From assembly GCF_030506305.1 (NCBI RefSeq), contig NZ_CP119421.1, positions 2,271,501-2,335,500 on the forward strand: a stretch of DNA of 64,000 nt. Direction: 5' to 3'. Shown here piece by piece: positions 29,654 through 39,355 of this stretch. This DNA is from Porifericola rhodea. GTDB lineage: Bacteria; Bacteroidota; Bacteroidia; Cytophagales; Cyclobacteriaceae. A program made the position numbers and the translations under genes. Each line of letters opens with the position of its first letter. The stretch's first letter is position 1. Under the pieces are notes generated by a model, which searched no databases, was not told the origin of the DNA, and worked only from the letters and a program-made list of their open reading frames with translations.

Positions 29654-29765
29654 AACCGCTAGTTGGAATATCATTCAGAAGTTTAATTTTCTCTAGGGAA
29701 ATCTTATTATCCCGATCACACTTAAAACTTACAAATACCTTCCTCCGTTTAAAGATTACATTTAC

Positions 29766-30008
29766 ATGTATATGGAAGAACTTTTTTACCTGGCAGAAGA
29801 CTTAGGTCTGGAAAAAGGAAAAGACTTTGATTCTAAAGTAGAGCACCATTCTGCGACTTTTACATTTACAGAAAAACAAAAAGGTGGTCTGCTGAGAGAT
29901 GAGTTTATGAGGCGTTATGCTGAAGGGCTCCTTAATATAGACTATATAACCAACCTAAAAAAGTCAGCAATTAGCGATAAGTTTTCGTTTAAAATCACTA
30001 TACGTTAA
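29766..30008 (+). CDS. Small protein of unknown function
   Basis: An 80-residue charged, soluble protein with no signal peptide. It is rich in Lys, Glu and Asp, mixed helix and strand. The alternative start is the second Met (residue 3). I do not recognise a family. It lies in a run of three small plus-strand genes (29108-30374) whose products look equally orphan. Confidence 0.5.
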   Translation: MYMEELFYLAEDLGLEKGKDFDSKVEHHSATFTFTEKQKGGLLRDEFMRRYAEGLLNIDYITNLKKSAISDKFSFKITIR

Positions 30009-30143
30009 GCCATTTTTAGCACATAAAGTACGTATACTATTGATACTCTATAGGTTACTACCTATTCAATTTCTTCTCCCACCTTACATAATGGAAATTC
30101 TAGCGTACAAATTGCAGGTCTTAAGCTACAAAAGCTTAGAATT

Positions 30144-30374
30144 ATGGGTATCGCAGAATTTAAGACATTGTCACGCTACGAGCAGGTAAACTTTTTACAA
30201 CACAGAGGTGTATTTCTTACCGTGCAAAAAACACGTCATTATATTCTTAAACTATATTCACTGGATAGGTTTTTTGTAGAACTACTCTATGATACCAGCC
30301 TGGGTACAGTTGATATTAATGTACTTAAAGGTACTAGCAAGCTGGATTATTATCTGGAAGAGATCAAGGTATAA
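30144..30374 (+). CDS. Small protein of unknown function
   Basis: A 76-residue protein that opens with a likely helix (GIAEFKTLSRYEQVNFLQHR) followed by strands (VFLTVQKTRHYILKLYSL; FFVELLYD). No signal peptide. The amphipathic pattern is protein-like, and a hairpin follows the stop. I do not recognise a family. Confidence 0.5.
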   Translation: MGIAEFKTLSRYEQVNFLQHRGVFLTVQKTRHYILKLYSLDRFFVELLYDTSLGTVDINVLKGTSKLDYYLEEIKV

Positions 30375-30379
30375 AAACT

Positions 30380-30411
30380 GAGGCCGCTCAAAATTTACTT
30401 GAAACGGCCTC
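30380..30411 (+). terminator. Possible terminator hairpin
   Basis: A seven-base GC-rich stem (GAGGCCG, 30380-30386; CGGCCTC, 30405-30411) encloses an 18-base loop. There is no clean T run after it, only a mixed AT stretch, so termination is not certain. Confidence 0.45.
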
Positions 30412-30561
30412 TAGCAAGATTTTCTGCTACCAATCTATAACTGGCTTTTCTGTAAAGCAATTAACTGATAAACACAGATGAAGCACTTATAAATTAATAG
30501 AATGGCAGGGTTTAATTTTGGAAGTTGGTTAGTTTGATGACTGACAGTATTGATACATTAA

Positions 30562-30645
30562 CTATTTTTTGTTGGCAAGCCAAACAGCAATAATTGCTAA
30601 TACCAATATGCCTCCGAAGATCAGGAGTAATGTGGTGTTATCCAT
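30562..30645 (-). CDS. Candidate 27-residue single-pass membrane peptide
   Basis: A minus-strand frame from ATG at 30645 to TAG at 30562 encodes 27 residues: a short polar head (MDNTT), about 17 hydrophobic residues (LLLIFGGILVLAIIAVW), and a positive tail (LANKK). This is the layout of many real small membrane proteins in Bacteroidota, and random frames rarely give a full helix with a correct positive-inside tail. No clear ribosome site or promoter is visible, which is normal for this phylum. Real expression is unproven. Confidence 0.42.
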   Translation of the reverse strand: MDNTTLLLIFGGILVLAIIAVWLANKK

Positions 30646-30774
30646 GCTTATTAGTTTAGTTTCTTAGTTTTACAGATTTTCTGCGGTCAAATTAAGTAAA
30701 TTATTTCAAATACATAAAGCCAGCAGGCTAAACTTCGGCTCTCCCCTGTATTGGATTTGCTATATTCTTTATGT

Positions 30775-31797
30775 TCACTTCTTTAAAGAAGAGTCTCTAA
30801 CAATGACTTTGGGAGTAAGTACAGTCTTTTGGCTAACAACTTTCTTGTTGTCATCCAGTTGGTCAAAAAAGAGCTCAGCAGTAATAGTACCCATGGTAAT
30901 GCTTAGCTGGTCTACAGTAGTGAGTGTAGGGTCTGTAAATGAAGTAAAGGGTTCGTTACTGAAACCAGCTAAAGCTACTTCATGAGGTATTTTGATATTT
31001 CTTTCCTTAAGAATTTGCATAGCCCCCATCGCTCCATAGTCACTGGCAGAAAAAACAGCATCTGGTTTATCTTTCAGTTCAAGCAATTGTTCCATCCCTT
31101 TTCTTCCATCTTCTAGCTGAAGGTCTCCGGTGATAACCAAGTTTTCGTCATAGGGTAGACCATAATCCGCCAGAGCCGCTTTATATCCTCTTAACCTTTC
31201 TATATATATACTTACTTTTTTAGGACTGGTAAAATGTGCAATACGTCTGCAACCTTGCTCTACCAGGTGCTCCACTACTTTATAAGCTCCTAAGTAATCG
31301 TCTATCATAACTTGGCTTACATCTACAGCGTCGGTTACCCGGTCAAAAAGTATAAGTGGAATGTCTCGTTCTTTTACGCGTCTGAAGTGACTAAAATCTT
31401 CTGTGTTTTTACCGATAGAAGCAATAATACCATCCACCCTGGCACTCACCAGCACATTGATATTTTGCACTTCCTTTTCATAATTATCATAAGACTGACA
31501 GATAATTACTTTATAGTTTAATTTGTTAGTCACCTCCTCTATGCCTCGTACTACAGAAGCAAAAAAGCTACGGTCGGCAGTGGGGACCATTACTCCTATC
31601 AGGTTACTTTTACCATTACGGAGAGCGGCAGCTATGTTATTAGGATGATAATTTAACTGCTTAGCTGCCTCCAATACGGCTTTACGAGTATTGTCGCTAA
31701 TTCTGGGCTTGTTGTTAAGAGCTCTGGATACTGTAGAAGCAGTAATGTTGAGCATCTTGGCAATATCATGAATGGTTGTTTTTGTGTTTTTTGCCAT
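30775..31797 (-). CDS. LacI-family transcriptional regulator
   Basis: A 340-residue repressor with an N-terminal LacI helix-turn-helix (TIHDIAKMLNITASTVSRALN, about residues 8-28) followed by a periplasmic-binding-protein-like sensor domain (NLIGVMVPTADRSFFASVV near 65 to the end). It would bind a sugar or sugar phosphate and control transport or catabolic genes. It is divergent from the hybrid sensor kinase gene at 32295, and a large inverted repeat lies between them. The nearby esterase and aldose epimerase make a carbohydrate signal likely, but the actual target genes are not shown. Confidence 0.93.
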   Translation of the reverse strand: MAKNTKTTIHDIAKMLNITASTVSRALNNKPRISDNTRKAVLEAAKQLNYHPNNIAAALRNGKSNLIGVMVPTADRSFFASVVRGIEEVTNKLNYKVIICQSYDNYEKEVQNINVLVSARVDGIIASIGKNTEDFSHFRRVKERDIPLILFDRVTDAVDVSQVMIDDYLGAYKVVEHLVEQGCRRIAHFTSPKKVSIYIERLRGYKAALADYGLPYDENLVITGDLQLEDGRKGMEQLLELKDKPDAVFSASDYGAMGAMQILKERNIKIPHEVALAGFSNEPFTSFTDPTLTTVDQLSITMGTITAELFFDQLDDNKKVVSQKTVLTPKVIVRDSSLKK

Positions 31798-32294
31798 GGT
31801 AGATTAGGAAAAGCAGTCTAAAATAAGGAATAATTTTTAACAATACCTTCTATCGTAGCTAATAGCTATGCATAGTGGCTTATATCGTCTGCCTTGGAAG
31901 AGTAATAGTAAGAGTATAAAGTAGAGGTATACAAATTTGAGGAGTAAACTCTTTTATCAGGAGTATTCATACTTATTGCAAATCCTTAATCTGTATCAAG
32001 AGCAAATATGCTTGTTAATGATTTGTATCTCGGTAAAGTTTAAAGTATACTCAAAAAGAGAAGCGTTTTGAGTATAATGTACTACTTTGTACAGCGGTTT
32101 ATATGGTAAAGCTAGTTGGCTTCCCTTTCACTATGTAGGTAAATGCTATTTATCTACACTTCTTTTTTCTTCTATTTCTACCAGTCCTTCGCTAAAGAAT
32201 GCTAAAGCTTACTCAGGCAAGTATCAGAATCACAATATGATATAGTATATATATATTGTAACTATTTTTATGATTCTAATAATTTTCTGCTTGC
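31798..32294. other. Divergent regulatory region, LacI gene and hybrid kinase
   Basis: About 500 AT-rich bases without a gene. The main feature is the inverted repeat at 32046-32076. A further small repeat (GAGTAAACTC) lies near 31941-31950. No clear -33/-7 pair could be found. Confidence 0.55.
32046..32076. promoter_or_regulatory. Inverted repeat, candidate regulator site or hairpin
   Basis: Two perfect 11-base arms (TATACTCAAAA at 32046-32056 and TTTTGAGTATA at 32066-32076) flank nine bases. It lies 249 bases from the LacI start and 219 from the hybrid kinase start. It could bind a dimeric regulator or form an RNA hairpin. Its spacing is wider than that of a typical LacI operator. Confidence 0.45.
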
Positions 32295-35200
32295 ATGAGA
32301 CCACTCATCTATTTGATGTTTTTCTTATTGAGCCTTGCCCATCTCTCGTACAGCCAGTATACAAACATCAGGTTTGAGCAGGTAAAAGCTGATCAGGAGA
32401 TTGCCAGCAATGTTACCTGTATCCTTCAGGATAGCCGTGGTTTTTTGTGGTTTGGAACACGCGATGGACTCAACAAGTATGATGGCTATGAGCTAAAGAT
32501 TTATACACATGATCAAGAGGATAGTAGCAGCATCGCTCATAGTATGGTAATGGATCTTGCTGAAGACAAGGAAGGGAATTTATGGATAGCAACCTGGGGA
32601 GGAGGTCTTTCAAAATATGATAGAAATAAAGATGTATTCCATAATTATCCACTAAAGGTACCAGGCTCATCAAACTATGTTGAATTGATAAGAAGAATCA
32701 GTTTAGATGATGACAAAATATGGGTAGCCTCCAGAATGCATGGTCTTTTTCTCTTCGATATTAAGACAGAACAATTCAGACACTTTGCGCATGACCCTTC
32801 TGATAAAAGTAGCTTGAGTAGCGATTTTGTTACCGAAGTTCTGCTCGATAGCGATCAAAACTTATGGGTAGGTACTTACGATAGTGGGCTTAGCCTTTAC
32901 AAGCCTTCTACCGACAGCTTCCAGCACTTTACTCATGATAAAAATGATGAAAATACGCTGAGTCATAATCTGGTTTCGGCACTTTTTGAAGATAGTAAAG
33001 GTAGGGTATGGGTAGGTACCGAAGGAGGAGGTTTAAGTTTGTACAACAAGCAGTCTCAAAATTTTCGTCATTTCCGTTATGCATACAACTCTTCAAATAG
33101 TATCTCTAGTGATGTGGTTTTATGCATGGAAGAGGATGAAGATGGCCTGCTATGGATAGGTACCGAGAATGGAGGGGTAAGTATTCTAAACCCTCAAACG
33201 GAAAAATTTATCAACTATGTAGAAGATGGTAGAGCTAACTCTAGTGTAGAAAATAACTCTATTTATGATATTCATAGCGATGACAAAGGCAATATCTGGA
33301 TAGGTACATTTAGCAAAGGACTTTACATCGTAAACGTAGATTACAAACAGTTTACTCACTATAAGCGAAATGTATCTTCATCCAGCCTAAGCAACAATAA
33401 TGTACTTTGTATTTACGAAGACAGTAAAGAAAATTTATGGGTAGGTACCGATGGAGGAGGGTTAAACCTTTTTGACAGACAGACTGGTAATTTCAGACAC
33501 TTTAAGCACGAAGCTGGCAATTACAATAGTATTGCTGGAAATCACGTACTGAAGGTACAGGAGGATCATAAAGGTGAACTTTGGATAGGTACCTGGGGTA
33601 GTGGAGTCAGTGTATACAACCCCCTAACCAATACTTTCAGGCACTTCAAGCATTCGGAGGAAGATTCAACTACAATCAGTAGTAATAATGTATGGAGTGT
33701 GTACGAAGACGCTAAACACAACATCTGGCTCGCTACCTATAGTGAGGGGCTAAACCTGTACAATCGTGAGTATGATACTTTCACCCACTTTAAGCATAAC
33801 AAAGCCGACACCAGTACTATTAGTAGCAATACGGTAAATGCAGTATATGAAGACAGCAAAGGAAATTTATGGGTAGGCACCAGAGGCGGTGGGCTTAACC
33901 TTATGAATACAACAAACCACAAGTTTACGCGATATACCCATCTTGAAAAAACTAATAGTATTTCTAACAACAACACCAGCTGCATCTATGAAGACAGCCG
34001 GGGATTACTCTGGATAGGTACTGAAGAAGGACTTAACTGCTTTAATACTGATACGAAGGAGTTTACAAATATTTACCAGAAAGATGGGCTGCCACATAAT
34101 TTTATCTATGGAATACTTGAAGATGAACATGCAAATTTATGGATAAGTACGAAAAAAGGTCTTTGTAGGTACAACCCTCAAAAGCACACTTTTAAAAATT
34201 ATACAGTAGCAGATGGCTTGCAGGCCGATGAGTTTAGAGAAGCCTACTACAAAAGCCGCTCAGGTATGATGTATTTTGGGGGAATTAATGGCTTTAATGA
34301 GTTTCACCCAGATAGCATACAGGAGAAAGTTTATACTCCACCCCTAGTAATTACCAGATTTAAAGTTTTCAACAAAGAAGTAGAGATAGCGGCAAATGAA
34401 GAAGAAGATGCTATACTCTACAAGCATATCTCAGAAACAAATGAAATTCAGCTGGGCTACGAGCATTCGGTCTTTACCATTGACTATGCTTCACTCAACT
34501 ATACGCTACCTGTAAAAAAGCAGTATGCTTACCAACTGCAAGGTTTTGATGCGGACTGGAATTATGTAGGCACCAAACATAGCAGCACATATACCAATCT
34601 TGATCCTGGCACCTACATATTCAAAGTAAAAGGTTTAGATAATCAGGGAAACTGGTCTGAGCAGTCAGCCTCTCTTAAAATTAGTATTGCTCCACCTTTC
34701 TGGCAGACCTGGTGGTTTAAGGTTGCGCTCTCCATATTAATTGTTGGCGGGTTTATGTCGTGTTTTCACATTCGGATGCGCGTAATCCACAAACAAAAGC
34801 TAATACTAGAAAAGCAGGTAAAGAAGCGCACCAAGCAGCTTGAGAAGCTTACGACTAACGAGCGAAAAGCCAGACTGGAAGCAGAAAAAGCAAAGGTAGA
34901 AGCTCAAAAAGCTAACCGCGCCAAAAGTGTATTTCTGGCTACTATGAGCCATGAGATACGAACCCCTATGAATGGCGTCATGGGTATGGCCTCTTTGCTG
35001 GAAGAGACCCCTCTTACGCAGGAGCAAATGGAGTATGCTGCTATGATCAGGAGCAGCAGTGAAACTCTGCTGGCAGTCATAAACGATATACTGGATCTTT
35101 CAAAAATAGAATCAGGCAGAATGGAATTAGATGCTCATGATTTCAATTTGAGAAATTGCCTAGAGGAGGTGATGGAGTTATTCCCGGTTAAAGTTGCAGA

Positions 35201-36446
35201 AAACGACTTGGACTTGATTTTGCAAATAGATAGTAAAATACCTGCTCTGGTTAACGGAGATGCATTACGTCTACGACACATTTTGATAAACCTGGTCGGT
35301 AATGCAATCAAGTTTACAGATAAGGGGGAAGTCTTTGTAGATGTTAGGTTGCTCCATGCTCATGAAGAGCATCTTGAGCTGGAGTTTGAAGTCAGAGATA
35401 GTGGTATCGGTATCCCTCAGGATAAGATAGAAAAGCTTTTTAAGGCATTTTATCAAGCCGACTCTTCTACTACCCGTCGCTACGGAGGCTCTGGATTAGG
35501 CCTGGTGATCTGTAAAAATCTGGTCAACCTGATGGATGGAGACATTGGTGTAAAAAGTAAGGAAGGAGAAGGATCTGCCTTCATTTTCAACATTAAACTA
35601 AAGAAAGGCCAGAGTGCCAACGAGAATTTAAAAACTAGGGAGGGAGAACGTATGCAAGGTAAAAGAGTATTGATTGCAGATGACAATACTAGTACAAGAC
35701 AGGTACTAATGGAGCAATTAAAAGAATGGAAAATGCTTCCTGCTACGGTAAGTTCAGTGGAGCAGCTTATGACTGTCATCTCAAATGAAGAAGAGTATGA
35801 TATGCTGCTGCTGGATGCAGGCATGGCCGGTATGGTAAAAATGGAAGTGATTGAGTTTCTTAAAGACTATGCAGACCGGGTACCGATTGTACTGATGGAT
35901 GTAGCAGGCGATAAGCTCAGTTACGACAAAAGTTATGCGTCGGTGGTGTATAAACCTATTCGCCAACAGACTTTATATGAGCATATCATAAGCGTGTTTC
36001 AGGCTGAAAAATTGCCTGAGCGTAAGACAAAATCGCAAAGTGGTAGTTTAGGACAACAGTACCCATTGCACATTCTAGTTGCTGAAGATAACCTTATCAA
36101 TCAACGACTGGCGATCAGAATTTTAGAGAAATTGGGATATCATCCGGACCTTGTTGAAAATGGGGCAGAAGCTGTAGAAAAAGCCGCGCAGCAGGAGTAT
36201 GACATCATCTTTATGGATGTGCAGATGCCACAAATGGACGGGCTGGAAGCTACGCGAGAGATAAGAAAGCGGCTTAACCACCAACCAATTATCATAGCTC
36301 TTACCGCCAATGCCATGCAGGAAGACAAAGAGGCATGTCTTAATGCACAAATGAATGACTATTTGCAAAAGCCTTTTAAATTGGATGAACTCGTTAATAT
36401 GCTAAAATTGTGGGCATCCAAAATTAAAAATGAGCAAAACTCATAA
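32295..36446 (+). CDS. Hybrid two-component sensor with periplasmic propeller
   Basis: A 1383-residue one-protein two-component system. After a signal peptide come about 14 regulator-propeller repeats (each with a LWIGT-like core, residues about 40-690), forming two seven-bladed propellers in the periplasm. A Y_Y_Y domain (about 695-795) and a membrane segment (about 803-823) follow, then a coiled coil, HisKA with His886 ([13 protein letters not shown]), HATPase (GGSGLGLV) and two receiver domains with Asp1174 (LLLDAGM) and Asp1308 (IFMDVQMP). Unlike the classic hybrid regulators of polysaccharide loci, there is no C-terminal AraC DNA-binding domain, so an external output protein is needed. 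It likely senses a glycan or other extracellular ligand. Confidence 0.94.
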   Translation: MRPLIYLMFFLLSLAHLSYSQYTNIRFEQVKADQEIASNVTCILQDSRGFLWFGTRDGLNKYDGYELKIYTHDQEDSSSIAHSMVMDLAEDKEGNLWIATWGGGLSKYDRNKDVFHNYPLKVPGSSNYVELIRRISLDDDKIWVASRMHGLFLFDIKTEQFRHFAHDPSDKSSLSSDFVTEVLLDSDQNLWVGTYDSGLSLYKPSTDSFQHFTHDKNDENTLSHNLVSALFEDSKGRVWVGTEGGGLSLYNKQSQNFRHFRYAYNSSNSISSDVVLCMEEDEDGLLWIGTENGGVSILNPQTEKFINYVEDGRANSSVENNSIYDIHSDDKGNIWIGTFSKGLYIVNVDYKQFTHYKRNVSSSSLSNNNVLCIYEDSKENLWVGTDGGGLNLFDRQTGNFRHFKHEAGNYNSIAGNHVLKVQEDHKGELWIGTWGSGVSVYNPLTNTFRHFKHSEEDSTTISSNNVWSVYEDAKHNIWLATYSEGLNLYNREYDTFTHFKHNKADTSTISSNTVNAVYEDSKGNLWVGTRGGGLNLMNTTNHKFTRYTHLEKTNSISNNNTSCIYEDSRGLLWIGTEEGLNCFNTDTKEFTNIYQKDGLPHNFIYGILEDEHANLWISTKKGLCRYNPQKHTFKNYTVADGLQADEFREAYYKSRSGMMYFGGINGFNEFHPDSIQEKVYTPPLVITRFKVFNKEVEIAANEEEDAILYKHISETNEIQLGYEHSVFTIDYASLNYTLPVKKQYAYQLQGFDADWNYVGTKHSSTYTNLDPGTYIFKVKGLDNQGNWSEQSASLKISIAPPFWQTWWFKVALSILIVGGFMSCFHIRMRVIHKQKLILEKQVKKRTKQLEKLTTNERKARLEAEKAKVEAQKANRAKSVFLATMSHEIRTPMNGVMGMASLLEETPLTQEQMEYAAMIRSSSETLLAVINDILDLSKIESGRMELDAHDFNLRNCLEEVMELFPVKVAENDLDLILQIDSKIPALVNGDALRLRHILINLVGNAIKFTDKGEVFVDVRLLHAHEEHLELEFEVRDSGIGIPQDKIEKLFKAFYQADSSTTRRYGGSGLGLVICKNLVNLMDGDIGVKSKEGEGSAFIFNIKLKKGQSANENLKTREGERMQGKRVLIADDNTSTRQVLMEQLKEWKMLPATVSSVEQLMTVISNEEEYDMLLLDAGMAGMVKMEVIEFLKDYADRVPIVLMDVAGDKLSYDKSYASVVYKPIRQQTLYEHIISVFQAEKLPERKTKSQSGSLGQQYPLHILVAEDNLINQRLAIRILEKLGYHPDLVENGAEAVEKAAQQEYDIIFMDVQMPQMDGLEATREIRKRLNHQPIIIALTANAMQEDKEACLNAQMNDYLQKPFKLDELVNMLKLWASKIKNEQNS

Positions 36447-36472
36447 ACAACTACACGTCCTCTAGCCTAACC

Positions 36473-37666
36473 TCACTTTTTCAAATATTTGCTTAAAAGT
36501 TGACTTACTGCCTCATCTCCTTTAACTGCATGCGGGGGCCAGTTAAGGTTGCTATCAAATACCAACATGCTCTGATGAGGTTCAATAGTGAGAAAGTCTT
36601 CACTAATCTCTCCATCAGCATTTAAAACTTTGTTTAGGTTTAGCTTAAGATGTCTGGCAAAAAAACGGTAAGCAGCCTTCCTTTTGTTGATTCCGTAATC
36701 ATGCCCTTCGTTTTCTAAATGCACATATTCCACCAAATCACTTTTGTTGTATAGGCTGTAAATATTCTGAATGTATGGAAACTCAACTTCAGGTGTATTG
36801 CTGGTCCAGTCCTTGCCATCAGATATAAGAAGCATAGGGCGAGGAGCTGCTAAGGCTGCGATTTCTACATTATTAGATTCGTGAGAATGGCTCTGATGAA
36901 TAGGTAAACCGCTCTCGCACACACAGCCTCCAAAGAAATGAGCTGATACCATTACTGTAGGTACCGAAACATCTACTCTATCATCCAAAGCACTTAGTAA
37001 AAAGGTTTGTGTGCCTCCTCCCGAAGCCCCGGTAACTCCAATATGGTTAGTATCAACCTCTACCAGACTGTACAAAAAGTCTAGCGCTCTGATACTATTG
37101 ATAGTCTGTAGCACAAGCGCCTGTGGATGTTTATGAGAGCTTTGCTGGGCCTCTCCGTAGCCAATCATGTCATAAGCAAAAACTATGGCTCCCATGCGTG
37201 CCAGGCTGGCACAACGGGCCTGCATATCTTTACGGGTGCGGGCACTAGCTCCCTCTTCCTGAAAATGACCGTGCGGGGATATAATTGCTGGATAAGATTT
37301 TTCTTTTTGTAAAGGGCGGTAGATATTACCAGTTACAAAAAAGCCGGGAAGGCTTTCAAAAGCTACATTTTCTACGGTGTACCCGTCGTACTCTCTTCTT
37401 TCACGAATAATAGGTTTTAGCTCGGTTCTCTCAAAGTCAGGAGAAAGCTGAAGTCCGTTCCAAATACCCTCTCTGATAAGCTGAGCTCTTTTCTCCCAAC
37501 TCGCTTTATCATGATACGTATTTGCGTAGGTTTGTAACACTTTAGCCCCTTCATCTTCAGTAAAGAAGTGACCCTGACGAAGTAGTTGCTGTTCCATCTC
37601 TTGTGCACATAACTGAAAAGTGAAGGGTGTAAGTAGGCTAAGGAGCAGTAAAGTCGTGTTTTTCAT
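36473..37666 (-). CDS. Secreted alpha/beta hydrolase, acetylxylan esterase-like
   Basis: An esterase of about 397 residues. I chose the start at 37666 (MKNTTLLLL), which gives a signal peptide ending near LCAQ; the longer frame adds five residues. The nucleophile elbow is GASGGGTQ, near residue 208. The candidate acid and histidine lie in LISDGKDWTSNTPEVEFPYI and ENEGHDYGINKR. The layout resembles dienelactone hydrolase and acetylxylan esterase families found in polysaccharide degraders. True substrate unknown. The aldose epimerase gene upstream has its own terminator, so this gene probably has a separate promoter. Confidence 0.8.
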   Translation of the reverse strand: MKNTTLLLLSLLTPFTFQLCAQEMEQQLLRQGHFFTEDEGAKVLQTYANTYHDKASWEKRAQLIREGIWNGLQLSPDFERTELKPIIRERREYDGYTVENVAFESLPGFFVTGNIYRPLQKEKSYPAIISPHGHFQEEGASARTRKDMQARCASLARMGAIVFAYDMIGYGEAQQSSHKHPQALVLQTINSIRALDFLYSLVEVDTNHIGVTGASGGGTQTFLLSALDDRVDVSVPTVMVSAHFFGGCVCESGLPIHQSHSHESNNVEIAALAAPRPMLLISDGKDWTSNTPEVEFPYIQNIYSLYNKSDLVEYVHLENEGHDYGINKRKAAYRFFARHLKLNLNKVLNADGEISEDFLTIEPHQSMLVFDSNLNWPPHAVKGDEAVSQLLSKYLKK

Positions 37667-37719
37667 GTACTTAATATACATAAAAAATTTAGCCGGAACT
37701 GTTGGCGAGCATGATACCT

Positions 37720-37770
37720 TTAAAAAGAAAGGTGCTACTTTATACTTTTAAATGAAGTTTAAGTAGCACC
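37720..37770 (-). terminator. Terminator of the aldose epimerase gene
   Basis: On the minus strand a ten-base stem (GGTGCTACTT at 37731-37740 with AAGTAGCACC at 37761-37770) with a nested ACTT/AAGT pair is followed by TTTCTTTTT. It lies 22 bases past the epimerase stop. Confidence 0.8.
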
Positions 37771-37792
37771 CAAAGTTAAATGTCCTGTTTAC

Positions 37793-38941
37793 TTAGCGTA
37801 CAGAGAATCGGTATTCTGTGGTGCTGTTATAAGTCTCTCCGGGAGCTAACTCAACCGATGGAAAATTTGGCTGGTTGGGTGAGTCAGGGTAATGCTCAGT
37901 CTCCAGGCAGAAGGCTGTTCTTTGCCCATAAGCAATACCATTTTTGCCCTTAATGCTCCCATTCAGAAAATTACCAGTATAAAATTGTACGCCGGGCTCT
38001 GTAGTGTAAACTTCCATTACACGGCCAGACTGCGGTTCATATACACGCGCTGCTAGCCCCATCCCCTCTTTGTTAAGTACCCAACAGTGGTCATAGCCTT
38101 TTCCTCGTACTACCTGCTCATGTTCACTACCAATATGTTGTCCAATGGTTTTAGGTTCAGAAAAATCAAAAGGTGTATCCTTTACAGGGGCTTGCTCTCC
38201 GGTGGGTATAAGTGTTTCGTCTACTGGCACATATTGCTCAGCATTGATCATTACCTCATGGTTGAGTACTTTTTGAGTAGGGTCTCCGCTTAAGTTAAAA
38301 TAGGAGTGGTTAGTAAGGTTGACTATCGTTTTTTTGTCGGTAGTAGCCTCATAAGCAATCCTTAGAGTGTTGTCCTTTGTCAGGGTATAAGTTACTTTAG
38401 TTTCCAGCTTGCCCGGATACCCCTCTTCACCATCCGGACTGGTGTAGCTAAGTATAAGCTGCTGCCCCTCTTCGGTGTTTTGCGTTACAGCATTCCATAC
38501 TACTTTATCAAAACCCTTTAACCCTCCATGCAGGTGGTTTCCCATATTATTAGTGGCAAGCTCATAAGATGTGCCATCCAGGCTAAACTGTCCCTTAGCT
38601 ATGCGATTACCATAGCGGCCAATCAGAGCTCCAAAGTATGGGTTGTTGTCTATATATGCCTGCAACTTATCAAAACCGAGAACTACATCATCAAATTTAC
38701 CCTCGGCATCTTTTACTTTTAAGGCAGTAACGATTCCACCATAGTTAGTAATTTTGGCTTCCATTCCTTCCTCATTAATAAGAGTGTAAATATCTACCTT
38801 TTCGCCCTGAGGGCCGGTGCCAAAGCTTTCTTTCGTAATCTGAGTAGGTTCTTTAGTTTGCATATTAGAGTGTTCTTCTTGCGGTTTGGGCGACTGACAG
38901 GCTATCAGGCCCACACCAATTAAAATGATTAAATGTTTCAT
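37793..38941 (-). CDS. galM: Aldose 1-epimerase, lipoprotein
   Basis: A 382-residue aldose 1-epimerase (mutarotase), which interconverts alpha and beta anomers of sugars such as glucose and galactose. The N-terminus is a lipoprotein signal with lipobox LIAC (Cys15), so it acts in the periplasm or at the outer membrane rather than in the cytoplasm. Family landmarks are GRYGNRIAKGQFSLDG near 108, ATNNMGNHLHGG near 129, the catalytic His in LTNHSYFNLSGD near 210, and the late ETEHYPDSPNQPNFPSVEL near 347 with the catalytic Glu. Secreted forms of this type are common in Bacteroidota near carbohydrate genes. Confidence 0.93.
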   Translation of the reverse strand: MKHLIILIGVGLIACQSPKPQEEHSNMQTKEPTQITKESFGTGPQGEKVDIYTLINEEGMEAKITNYGGIVTALKVKDAEGKFDDVVLGFDKLQAYIDNNPYFGALIGRYGNRIAKGQFSLDGTSYELATNNMGNHLHGGLKGFDKVVWNAVTQNTEEGQQLILSYTSPDGEEGYPGKLETKVTYTLTKDNTLRIAYEATTDKKTIVNLTNHSYFNLSGDPTQKVLNHEVMINAEQYVPVDETLIPTGEQAPVKDTPFDFSEPKTIGQHIGSEHEQVVRGKGYDHCWVLNKEGMGLAARVYEPQSGRVMEVYTTEPGVQFYTGNFLNGSIKGKNGIAYGQRTAFCLETEHYPDSPNQPNFPSVELAPGETYNSTTEYRFSVR

Positions 38942-39355
38942 AGATTGAGTTGTAGTAGTGCTTATATTTATTTGTAGCTATTAGGTCTAATGCTGCTCTA
39001 AACTACAATTTTTGAGGAGTTCAACATAATGATATGATTCTAGAATATGGTACTGTAGGTCAAAACTAACAGTATTCTACTACCATTAGGTTAAAATTAT
39101 CATTTTATAAGTAGTATATACTCAAGACGTGGCTGTTTAACGAGTAGCAAGGCCAAATCATCCAGCAATTCTGATAATTCGCCGAGATAGCTTAGCAACT
39201 TCATTACTTTTTTGTCAGATTTGAAGCAGTCAACGGCAAGCAGTGCACGTGAACCAAAGTTCACGAATTGTTAGCAAAAACATAATCAAAATTGCTTGAG
39301 TTAGACTTCATATTCATTTTCTATAGACTCTTAAACTAACCAAACTACATCACTT
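38942..39355. other. Intergenic region between divergent galM and mscS
   Basis: About 410 bases with no credible gene. One palindrome stands out at 39248-39265. No clear promoter pair was found. Confidence 0.5.
39248..39265. promoter_or_regulatory. Palindrome upstream of mscS, candidate operator
   Basis: CGTGAACCAAAGTTCACG: two perfect seven-base arms around a four-base centre. It lies 90 bases before the mscS start and about 310 bases before the start of galM on the other strand. The size suits a dimeric helix-turn-helix regulator. The regulator is unknown. Confidence 0.45.

Larger units (their letters stand above)
30375..30774. other. Gap between the small-gene cluster and the LacI gene
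   Basis: About 400 bases. Apart from the hairpin at 30380-30411 and a 27-codon minus-strand frame at 30562-30645, I see nothing that can be named. Confidence 0.5.
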
